Positions 22,638 through 32,435 of a DNA stretch of 64,000 nt are shown here, one piece after another. The stretch comes from Sorghum bicolor (Eukaryota > Streptophyta > Magnoliopsida > Poales > Poaceae). Position numbers and translations under genes: made by a program. The stretch is taken from NCBI RefSeq assembly GCF_000003195.3, contig NC_012871.2, positions 48,448,959 through 48,512,958 of the forward strand, in the 5' to 3' direction. The notes beneath the pieces are model-generated. The model was given only the letters and a program-made list of their open reading frames with translations, made no database searches and was not told the DNA's origin. Numbering within the stretch: position 1 is the stretch's first letter; every line of letters begins with the position of its first letter.

Positions 22638-23440
22638 AGTCCCCCAAGCTTAACCCTTGCTCGTCTCGAGCAAATAATTAAGTATGGTTGTTGATCAGGA
22701 GTTGCTACTATGCCGATATAATTCAAGAGTATCATACCTATAATAAAGTATTCATTCGCAATTTAAATAAGTTGGCATGCTATCCACTCTTTACCTTGAC
22801 TTCTCATGGGTCTTATAGCTTTTCCAAGTTCTTGGGGGGTTGCAAGATAGAATGGTTGTAACAGACTCACCATTCATTCATCCCTAGATAGACCATCAAT
22901 CCGGAGGTTTTATAAATTTTTGCAAAATAAATAAGTTCCTCGAATGATTCTCTCGATCGCTCAATGTGTATGAAATCCTCACCAAAGGCATTTGTGTTTG
23001 CCTTTAAGACCTACCACTAAGGCTGAGAATGGAGCTTTGGGAAGGTATTAAGGGTGGGCGTACTTACGACACTTGTGTTACCAAGTCAAACCCCGGACCA
23101 TGAGGAGGTACAAGTCATACATCTTGATTGAGATGTGCAAGTGTGTGGGAGTTTTTGGTGGTAGTCCTATCTAAATATTTTTGGTTACTCCTTGTATCAT
23201 GACTCTCTTTATTTGAGGAAGAGAATGAGAGAATGTAGACATATGGGCCCTAAAAAAATGGATCATATATATATATTTTTCTAACAGGGATTTTGATTTT
23301 CCCGTCCATGCCCTTTGGCTTTTCCTTCATTTTGTTTTCATGGATAACTGATGCCCACATGTTTCAAAGGGATCTCAAAGAGGAAAATGGAGAGATGTCA
23401 TGATGGTGATGTAAGGAGTAAAATTGTGTATGGGGATGCG

Positions 23441-23570
23441 CAACCCTCAGGGTGAGAGTTTGGCATACTTATTTGGTGGAACCTAAGGTGCAACTCTCAG
23501 GGTAAGAGTTGGCATATTTTTGGTGGATGGAAGGGTGCATGTTGTGCGCAACTTCTCAATGTGAGAGTTG
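23441..23570 (-). other. Hairpin series in the 3' domain of element E
   Basis: Three inverted repeats sit about 50 bp apart: 23441-23461 (imperfect), CAACTCT-CAGGGTA-AGAGTTG at 23491-23511 (perfect 7-bp stem), and 23549-23570 (one-base bulge). They occupy the same relative place as the hairpins of elements A and B but have unrelated stems. Confidence 0.5.
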
Positions 23571-24089
23571 GCTTTATTTGGTGGGTGCGTGAATCTCATA
23601 TCATGGGTGCATGACCATAATCTCACTCTAGGATACCTGGGATTTGACCCAACTCAAAGCGCCGCAAGCTGCATATGACTAAAGGTGTACAAATTACTAA
23701 GCAAGTCATATGGCCTTGGTAGGTATTTCATAATCATTGAGGAACTCTTTGTTTTAAATTTTTGAAAAGAAAACTCCGGATGTCAAGTTTCTCTTATAAC
23801 AAAGTCATAGCAAAATCTATTTATACCATATCATGTCTCGCAACAACTTAGAAAAGGATCATGCATTTGCAACCCACGAGATTTCAAGTTCTCAGAATGA
23901 GACATTTTTAGCCAACAAACTTAAATCTTGATGAACACTAAATTATAACTTAGATACTAGAGAATTATAGATAGAGCAACTATTCATCATTTCAACAGAA
24001 GAGTAACTAACATATCATAGCGCATATGAGAGTGGAATTTTTTTTTGAAAGATGATGAAAAATTGCTGAAATTTAAATACTGAAATTAA

Positions 24090-24860
24090 GAACTAAAATT
24101 AAGTGCAAGAATGTAAGATACATGTTACCTCTTGTGGGGGTCCTCCCCCAAGCTAGCTCACTGTTGTGGTCCAGGAAAATGTCCAATGGATCGCAGGTAG
24201 GCCATCTGTGCCTCGTGCCGGCGACGGCTTGCATCCTCAAGGTCAATGAAGCTCTGCTAGGTCTGCTGATGCCATTGGGTAGCAGTCTGGTTGTGGGCAT
24301 TCAGCGTACCTTGGATCTGCCTGTTCTGGAGCTCTAGTCCTCCCATGCGAGTGTTGAGGACGTCCAGTGTGACCTGAGGGCGAACAGGCGATAGCATTCC
24401 CTCGGAATCTGAGGAGTGTTCTGGCTTGTGATGCCTGGATCCCCCTGCCCCATATGCCTCTGGCTCACTTGGGCCTGCGCCTCCGTGCACCTGCCAGCTC
24501 GACCCTCCTGCCTACCAGCTCGAAATTCCAGCCTCGTAGGGGTGAGGAACGTATCCCATACCATATCCATACCCAGGGGTAAATCCCGGTGCAGATATAG
24601 CAGGGGTCCATCCCATACCTGGCATAGCTGGTGGTGAAGTGTGCTGTGCTAGCTGTGCGGATGGCGCTGGCTGTGCTACCTGTGCTGCCCTTGCTGCTTG
24701 TGCTGCCTGCTCTTCTTGTTCCCTCCTCCGTGAGTTCCTGCGTCCTGCGTCCTCCTTCCCTCTCAATGAGGGTGAAGGTGAGTGATGGGGAATTATACAG
24801 AGCGAGAACCGGGTTAGGTAACTGGATCTCGTTTGTATATCCCGGAAAATAATAGGAAAG
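24090..24860 (-). pseudogene. ATHILA ORF-1-like protein, C-terminal fragment of element E
   Basis: The minus-strand reading begins abruptly near 24860 with EIQLPNPVLALYNSPSLTF, which lines up with IWLPNPNLGLYVVQNFF near the end of the core of element B's ORF-1. It then passes through an Ala/Gln-rich tract (QEEQAAQAARAAQVAQPAP), a Gly/Tyr/Pro-rich tract (PGFTPGYGYGMGYVPHPYE) and a tail rich in Asn and Gln. Frame changes occur, so it is not intact. Function unknown; in Athila elements this ORF occupies an env-like position. Confidence 0.55.
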
Positions 24861-24870
24861 GTGGAAATTA

Positions 24871-26091
24871 AAAATGGACAATCGGGGGTACAGGCTTTCT
24901 CCTGCCTGTGAGTTGGTTTTTCTTCCTGTAATATGTATGCTTTTTATATCGCATAAGAATGTATAATATGTGGCTTGACTCACAGGAAGGCCAACGACTA
25001 CAATGAAATCACGCACCATTTCCTATACGCGATACAGTCATACATAGCGAGGGGTAGGAAGAGGCCGGTGAGTTTTGTGCCACCTTAAATTATCCAACTA
25101 AATAGTAGTCATTTTTATTAACATGATTTTTTTGTAGGCTGGAATTGTTGAAGGTGGTAGATGCGTAAGGGTTGGTGATTTCGCTTGTGGTACCTGTGCA
25201 CCTGTTTTGTCTACCGTATGTTTTTTAATGTGCTCAAGAAGAGAACAAAAATTTTAAAAAAATAAATAAACATTTTTGTGTACAGAAAGTTGGTTGCTTT
25301 GCAAAGTACAATCTTAACAGTTTCCATCGATTGCATTCTCATTCAAATAGGTTTCTACTACAAATGAAAACAACAATTCCACTGACATGGAGGTGGTTGG
25401 TGTGGACAATTCTATGCAGTCGGATAACGAAGAGGAAACTGTCAGAAAAGAAGAAGAGGATATACCTGCAACACAAGATGTATTGCCCAACAACTTTTCC
25501 AAAATGCAGTGTCTGGGCTTAGTAGATTTTTTAAAAATTTTAATTGATATGTCTGCAGGAATTAGACAAAAAGGAACTGCACGCCAATATAATGTTGGTT
25601 ATTAGACGTTACCAGTCTGAGTAAGCAATGAATTTTTATTCGTTAATGTATTTCTATTTTTATTCCAATAGTTCTTTTTTCCCACAAGTATGTTAACTAT
25701 AGTTTTTGTAAGAACTGGATGGATTTGGAAGGTGTTTCCGTTGAGGAACTAGGGAATGAGGTTGGGATCGAGGAAGGTTTGTTGAGGTACAAGTACGGAT
25801 GAACAAAACATTGTTATTTAATTCTTTAAATTTGTATTAAAAGTGGTAGTTTTGTTTCGGCGCAGTGAGATGCTACGTTGAATTGCATGAAGTGGGTGAA
25901 ATGTACCAAACCGTGCATGAAGAGCACTATTGTGCTACTTAACAGTACTTTGGATAATATATTTGTAATGTGTTGCAATATGATGTATCTGCGACTTAGA
26001 TGTGCATTGTTTGAAAATAAAACCTAGTGGTTTTATGGCAATTGTGGAGATGGATGTAATGTTTCATTATCACTTAGTTCGTTGAAAAACA
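24871..26091 (+). other. Exon-like blocks of an unrecognised gene upstream of CACTA copy 2
   Basis: Several stretches look like plus-strand exons bounded by good splice sites. The first, 24986-25067 (CACAG| ... |GTGAGT), reads KANDYNEITHHFLYAIQSYI. The second, 25138-25215 (TTTGTAG| ... |GTATGT), contains EGGRCVRVGDFACGTCAPVL. A third, from about 25287, runs into an acidic stretch (NEEETVRKEEEDIPATQDVL). The last ones, near 25560-25800, include KKELHANIMLVIRRYQSE and NWMDLEGVSVEELGNEVGIE. I do not recognise the protein. It may be a captured cellular fragment or a gene of another transposon, cut by the CACTA insertion side at 26091. Bases 26089-26091 are the ACA target duplication. Confidence 0.35.
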
Positions 26092-26330
26092 CACTAGTAC
26101 ACTGATGCTCTAAGCCGGCGGGGGCAAAAAATTTTCACATGCGGTTATAGTTGTAACACGCCTGTGGTGTAAATTTGTAAGATTTAAAAACCGCCTGTGT
26201 AAATATGTCTTTACAGGCGGTTCACATAAGAAAACCGCCTGTGTTAATGCTCCATTTACACAGGCGGTTTTCTTATGTGAACCGCCTGTGTTAAAGGATT
26301 TACACAGGTTTCCTAAGCAAACCGCTTGTG
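26092..26330. repeat. Left terminal inverted repeat and subterminal palindromes, CACTA copy 2
   Basis: CACTAGTACAC is followed by ACAGGCGG/CCGCCTGT palindromes from 26137 to 26330. Two of these units (26213-26243 and 26259-26289) are perfect reverse complements of each other over 31 bp with a 15-bp spacer, and each is itself a palindrome. In En/Spm such repeats are binding sites for the regulatory protein and are required for excision. Confidence 0.9.
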
Positions 26331-26340
26331 CTATTCTTTC

Positions 26341-26348
26341 TATAAATA
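26341..26348 (+). promoter_or_regulatory. TATA box of the CACTA transposase gene (copy 2)
   Basis: TATAAATA lies about 10 bp after the left palindrome array. A possible 5'UTR intron runs from a GAAAG|GTTAGT donor near 26490 to the TTTGCACAG acceptor at 27110, three bases before the start codon. Confidence 0.55.
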
Positions 26349-27113
26349 CCCCAAAACCCCTTCTTCCTCCTCGGGTAGAACTGTAGGTAGCAGCCATATT
26401 CCATTGGAGCACATCTTGGAGGTCCAGTTTTTCCAAAATACAAGGGGGAGGTTTTGATCTTCATTTCTTGGAAGGAGGTGGCTAAGAAAGGTTAGTTGAT
26501 GCCTCTAAAGGCTCTTTTTGTGCCCTCTTGCTCAATTAGAGCTACTTTTTGGATCTAGGGTTTCACCATGAGAGAGAGAGTAGAATAGCTAGGCATGGAC
26601 TATATTTGCTGAAATGAGGTTGCTTAAGATGGTTAGATGAAGTCTCTCCTCTCTTTTTTTCTATGTTTTCTTCCCTAATTAGTGAATCCAAGAAATATAT
26701 ATGTAGTGCTTTCCATGAATGGTGTTTCCATGCTTGGGAAGAAAGAGAAAGATAAGTTTTCTAGGATGTTCATTTTTATGTAAATTTGATTTCATTATGC
26801 AATATGTATTTTTCATGTATGAGGTTGCTTAAGATGATGCCTCTCCTCTGACCATTTCCATGTTTCCTTATCAAATTTTTTATAGTGAATCAAGGTATAT
26901 ATTTAGTTGATTCCATCAATGGTGTTTTTCTACCTTGTCAATTTGATTTAGTTGTTAGTTTTTTTATTATTACTTAGGGTTTTGTCTTTATTTTTAATGT
27001 TAGCTCCGAGGTTTTCATCTTCACAAGTTGTTGTTTGAAAGGTTAGATGACAATTTTCCTAAACAACTTGTTTTGCATTGAGATCAATTAATTTACTAAT
27101 TTTTGCACAGCTC

Positions 27114-30100
27114 ATGATGGAGCGGTCCTTTTGGATGTATAACTTATCAAGACTAGATCCATCATACATACCTAAGGTCCATAGGTTTGTTGATGCTGCT
27201 AAGAACCATGCTTTGAGAACAAAGACGAAGCACATATATTGTCCATGCATCAACTGCAGAAATATTAATATTTATGAAGATATTGAAGCAATCATTTCTC
27301 ATCTGGTATGCCGAGGATTTATGAAGGACTACTTGATTTGGACAAAGCATGGAGAGGGTAGCTCGGCACCTTATACAATTGGGGACCCTGCGAATATTGA
27401 CTTCGACGGTCTAGGCATGCCTGATGAAGGATTTCAGTTTTTGCACGACACACACCAAAGTGAACATGTTGTGCCAAATGTTACTGCTGGTGGTTTTGCT
27501 AGGAGAAATGCTGATGACAGAACTCATGTCTTACCAAATGATACAGCCGCGGAAGATTTTGAATTCTTGGAGGCAATGTTGCATCGTCATACTGAACCAT
27601 CAATTTTATTAATGAACGGGATGGAGGCCTTGAAGAAGGCAGCTGAAGAGCCTCTGTATGATGAGTCCAAGAGTTGTACCAAAGAGTTCACGACGCTGAG
27701 ATCTGTGCTAAAACTACTGATGGCAAAAGCCAGGTATGGTATGTCTGATGTTGGATTCGATACGTTCTTAAGTATTGTCGGAGACATGCTTCCCAAGGAG
27801 AACAAATTGCCTGCTAACACGTACCATGCAAAGAAGCTGATCAGTCCGCTCACTATGGGTGTCGAGAAGATCCATGCGTGCAGGAATCATTGTATCCTAT
27901 ATCGCGGTGATGAATACAAGGATTTGGATAAGTGTCTAAAGCGTGGTGCAAGTCGGTATAAGACAAATAAAGACTATCGACATGAGGATTGTGTTGTCTC
28001 CATGTGTAAAGCAGGGAAGAAGCGAAAGAAGACCCAAAAGAAGACCCAGCAGAGTTCAAAACCCACCAGCAAGGATAAAGAAGAGGTTGATTATTATGCG
28101 CAGAAAAAGATTCTTGCTTTAGTGATGTGGTACCTACCAGTGGTAGATCGACTGAGGAGTTTGTTTGCTAACTCTGACGATGCAAAACTTATGAGTTGGC
28201 ATGCTTCGGATGAGCACAAAAATGATGGCAAGCTTCGCCATCCAACCGATGGAAAGCAGTGGCAAGATTTTAATGAGAACCATCAAGACTTTGCCAGCGA
28301 ACCAAGAAATGTTAGGTTTTCACTGAGTACCGGCGGAATGAATCCATTTGCAGAGAAGAGCAGCAAGCACAGCACATGGCCGGTGATTCTCACCATCTAC
28401 AACCTTCCTCCATGGTTGATGCAGAAGCGAAAATACCTTTTGCTAACCATACTTATCTCTGGACCAGTCCAACCTGGAGTTGACATGGATATTTTCTTGG
28501 AGCCCTTAATGGAGGAGATGAAAATGTTATGGATACAAGGTGTTGAAATGATGGACGAGTATCGCAAAGATTCATTCACACTAAGAGCAATTATTTTTGT
28601 TACGATCAATGATTACCCTGCTCTCTTCACATTGTCAGGGCAATTCAAGGGAAAGGTTGGTTGTGTGGTGTGCATAGATGGAACCCATTATGTGTCCCTT
28701 AATGCATCTAAGAAAATAGTGTACATGAGGCATAGACGCTTCTTATCAAAAGGGCACAGGTACCGCCTAAAAAAGATGGATAAGTACTTCGACAATAATG
28801 ATAAAAGGAACTCAGATGCACCATCAAGTAATAGCAAAGGCCAGAGAGTTTTCAAAATAGTGAGCAACATCAACTTTGTGTTCGGAAAGAAGACAAAGGA
28901 TGGAAAACCAAGAAAGGATGTCAAACCAACTTCAGGGGCAACATTCAAGAAGATGTCCATTTTCTCCGAGTATTTGCCATACTGGAAAGAATTGGACATA
29001 CGACACGCGATCGATGGTATGCACGTCTAGAAGAACGTGTTCGAAAGCCTAATTGGCACATTGCTAGATATCAAGACGAAGACAAAGGAATGATTCAATT
29101 CATGCTTTGACATGGTACAGTTAGGTATAAAAAAGAGCTTCATCCTATTCTTCAAGAAAATGGAAAGTACCATCTCCCAGCAGCATGCTACAACCTCAGC
29201 ATAGATGAGAAACATGTAATGTGTGAGTGGTTGAAGAATTTGAAAGTCCCCTCTGGATTCTGCTCTAGTATACGAAGTATTGTGTCAATGAAAGACCTTA
29301 CACTCACCAACTTCAACTCACATGATTGTCATGTAATGCTGACTACTTTCCTCCCTATTGCAATAAGGGCAACTCACATGATTGTCATGATTGTGCTATT
29401 TTTCAATAAGGTCACACAAAAGGTAATTGACCGTGATGAGTTAGAATCCCTTCAGGAATTCGCAGTGGAGACAGTGTCAGAGTTTGAGATGTGTTTTCCC
29501 CCATCATTCTTTGATATCATGGTGCACCTTGTGGTGCACTTGGTTCCTCAAATACAAGCATTGGGTCCCATGTACCTGCATGAAATGTGGACGTACGAGC
29601 GTTTTATGGCAATACTAAATGGCTATGTATCAACTCGTGCTCGTCCTAAGGCATCCATGATAGAGGGGTACTGTACTGAAGAGGCAATTGAGTCCGGAGG
29701 ACCATTCTACAATAGTGTCCTAAAAGACTAGGTCGCAATAGGTTTGCCTCCATCAAGGCATGAGGGTAGGCTGCATGGAAGTGGGAGGATTGGACGGAAA
29801 TCATTCATCCTGCCAGATTACAATACAGTCCTTGAGGCACATCACAGCATCTTACATCAGCTCTCGATAATGGAGCATTTGCTCGGTCAACACTTGAATG
29901 AGCTTCGAGAACATAATCCTGGGCAAACGAATGATTGGATAATGAAGGAACACAAGAAACAATTGTACACATGGCTAAGGGAGCAGGATATTCCATCTGG
30001 GGAAACAATTGAGGAACAAACCATCAAGGCTTTGGCATCTGGACCATCACGCCAAGTGACAACATGGCAAACCTATGACATAAGTGGATTCACATTTCAT

Positions 30101-30626
30101 ACCAAATCCAAGGATGAAAAGATCATGACACAAAATAGTGGTGTTCGATGCGACCATAGACGACGAAACTGGTGATATTATTACATACTTTGGCTTCATC
30201 GAGGACATATGGGAACTAGACTATGGTACATTTTAGATCCCCGTGTTTGGATGTCAATGGGTAGAAGATAAACATCTCACAGTGGATAATTATGGGGTCA
30301 GAGTTCTTGATCTAAGTAAAGTGGGATACAAAGATGACCCGTGGATGCTTGGTAACCATGTTGCACAGGTGTTCTATACTGAACAGATCCTTTCTAAGAA
30401 TGAGAAGAAAACTACTGACAAGCTGAAGCATGTAGTTTTTCCTGTACAGCAACAAGCAATAGGAGTTTATGGTGTAGCGGATCTGGAGGATTTTAACCAG
30501 TTCAGCGACATGTCCCTCTTTGTGGATGACTATCCTGCTAAGATAAGAAATGTTGAGCGAAGCATCTCACAAAGTTCTTTGCCTTGGGTGCGCGCTGATG
30601 GACAAGGAAGAATAGTAACTGCCTAG
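27114..30626 (+). pseudogene. TNP2-like CACTA transposase, copy 2 (full length, broken)
   Basis: ATG 27114 or 27117 follows a splice acceptor and begins the transposase-associated domain (MERSFWMYNLSRLDPSYIPK, then YCPCINCRN, roughly residues 1-80). A variable acidic stretch leads to the tnp2 core (LMSWHASDEHKNDGKL at about residue 360, then VCIDGTHYV). DUF4218- and DUF4216-like regions follow, ending with the same VRADGQGRIVTA tail as copy 1. Breaks: TAG at 29028-29030 (CAG in copy 1), frame changes near 29090-29130, TAG at 29729-29731, a 2-bp loss near 30151 and TAG near 30235. A 20-bp local duplication (29314-29333 and 29370-29389) replaces part of the DUF4218 region. The first 639 codons are open. 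Over the 270 residues shared with the first open segment of copy 1 I count 19 differences. Confidence 0.9.
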
Positions 30627-30956
30627 ATTGTATTTGTCATTCATCATGTAAACTCTAGTCATCATGTAATCTCACTCAAATTTATAAAACTATATGTGAG
30701 ACCTTTCGATTTAGAACTACACTTTCGTAACACTTTGTCAAATAATGTTACAAATATAGAAAAATTATGTTACAAATAATGTAGAAACAATATAATCATA
30801 TTATAATATACATTAAATATATGATACAAATATATTTTACATTAAAAATAATGTAGAAATAATATAATATACAAATTATTTTACATTATGTTACAAATAA
30901 TGTACAAATAATATATAACACTAAAAATAAAAAAAAATATAACAGAATTTATTTTG
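30627..30956. repeat. AT-rich repeat, short form (CACTA copy 2)
   Basis: Same words as 2453-3224 in copy 1 (ATGTTACAAATAAT, AGAAACAATATAAT) but with fewer tandem units, so this spacer is about 440 bp shorter. No coding potential. Confidence 0.7.
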
Positions 30957-31075
30957 TACAGGCGGTTGGCATTGACCACCGCCTGTAGAAAAGCATTTCT
31001 ACAGGTGGTGGTCAATGTCAACCGCTTGTACAAAAGAGTTTCTACAAGCGGTTGGCATTGACCACCGCCTGTAGA
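30957..31075. repeat. Internal ACAGGCGG palindrome array (CACTA copy 2)
   Basis: Three hairpin units collinear with 3225-3342. The middle unit has lost symmetry at a few positions (ACAGGTGG, ACCGCTTG), changes of the C-to-T/G-to-A kind expected from methylated DNA. A TATA box (CATATAAAGG, 31085-31094) follows. Confidence 0.8.
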
Positions 31076-32435
31076 AATGCCACACATATAAAGGCCACGT
31101 CCAGCCCTAAAATTTTCCAAGTCCGAGGCGCCATAAAGTTTCAAATCGACGCCGTTAGGCTGCCCATTTTCGCCACCGCCGCCGCCGAGCTCGCCGCTGC
31201 TCCGCCTCCGGTCTCCGCCGCCATTCCTCCGTGCCCGACCCCGAGCCCACCAGGTATGCCCGCCCCCCTCTCTTCTCCGACCCCGACCGCGGCCACTGCC
31301 ACCGTTCCTCCTCTGTCCTAACGGCGCCCTCCATCGCCTTCACCACTGCTCCACCAACTCGGTGCGCCCTTTCCTCGCCTCTCCAGCCGTCGGAGTAGCC
31401 CCGACATCAGAACGTCAAGGGAGCAGCCGCGACTGCTCATGGCCATGGCCACCGTGGGTGAGCTCTTGCCGAGCTGAGCCGCTCCCTGCATGCGCCCGGG
31501 CCCCCTAAGGCTCCCCATCAACTTCCCTACCGCCGACGAAGTCCCTGCTGGACGGAACCAGCAATCCCCCTCCACTTCCTCTGTTTTCCTAACGACCTGG
31601 GATCTTGGATAGAAATTCCACTAATGGCCGGGGGCTAAGTGCACAGCTCAAGACTTAGATGAATAGTGTCTGCAGGACTTGTTTGCTTAGGTTGATTTAA
31701 GTTTCTTCCAGGGTCCCCGATGCAAAGTCATTTACCTTTGCTTTTGCAGATTTTTAGTTGAACTTTGATAATTCATAGTAAATGCTAGAAAATTCGTAAA
31801 ATAGTAAATGGAGGATTTTTGGAATCCTTGTAAAGTTGTCTATCCAGTAGATCTATAATATGGCATGTTTTAATTTGAAATTTTAGCTGTAAAAATAGAT
31901 TTAGGCAGTTAGGTTTTAATTGCTTGTTGTATTTATCTTTTTGATAACTGTAGTAGTCTTGCTCAAATAAATATGAAATTATTGTGATATGCTTTTCATA
32001 TGATATTGGAGGTATGGTAATTGTTTCATGAATTTAGGAATAATAGATTAAGAGATATAAAAATAACAAATGCCATGTGTTGCTTTGCTCTTATTCTTAG
32101 TAGATTTGCATGTTTATATTGTTTGCCTCAGTTAAGATGTGAATCCTGCCATAAGGTAAATATATGAGTTGTAGTACTTTTCATAAGCTTTCCCAAAAGC
32201 TAAACAACACAATTTTTGGTTAAGCACATGTGTAGTTATAGTATTTTAAAGTAATGTTTAGAACAAAGTTGTTCACAATTTAGTAAGCTTTCTAGAAAAG
32301 ATGTAGCAAATATTTACTTTTAATTATTTATAAGTCAACTATTTATAAGTCAACGGTTGACTTAGAGTTTTATCTTCAGTGTTCATACTATACTATATAA
32401 CATTTGTGATAACATATATGCTTTAGAATCTTGCA
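31076..32435 (+). other. Promoter and LTR-like leader of the second CACTA gene, copy 2
   Basis: Contains the TATA box at 31085-31094, a GC-rich 5'UTR-like stretch with a CCAG|GTATGC donor near 31254, and the segment (about 31600-32310) homologous to the reverse complement of about 53600-54400. A 14-bp local repeat (ATTTATAAGTCAAC, twice near 32325-32352) is present here but not in copy 1. No ORF of interest. Confidence 0.6.

Larger units (their letters stand above)
22638..24870 (-). mobile_element. 3' internal part of element E (Athila/LARD-like), truncated
   Basis: Reading from right to left: the C-terminal part of an ATHILA ORF-1-like gene, a polypurine-like motif (24144-24154), 1.4 kb of noncoding DNA with hairpins, and the polypurine tract (22640-22652) next to the LTR. 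The layout repeats that of the 3' half of element B, with little sequence identity. The element is cut off near 24870, so the rest is missing. Confidence 0.65.
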
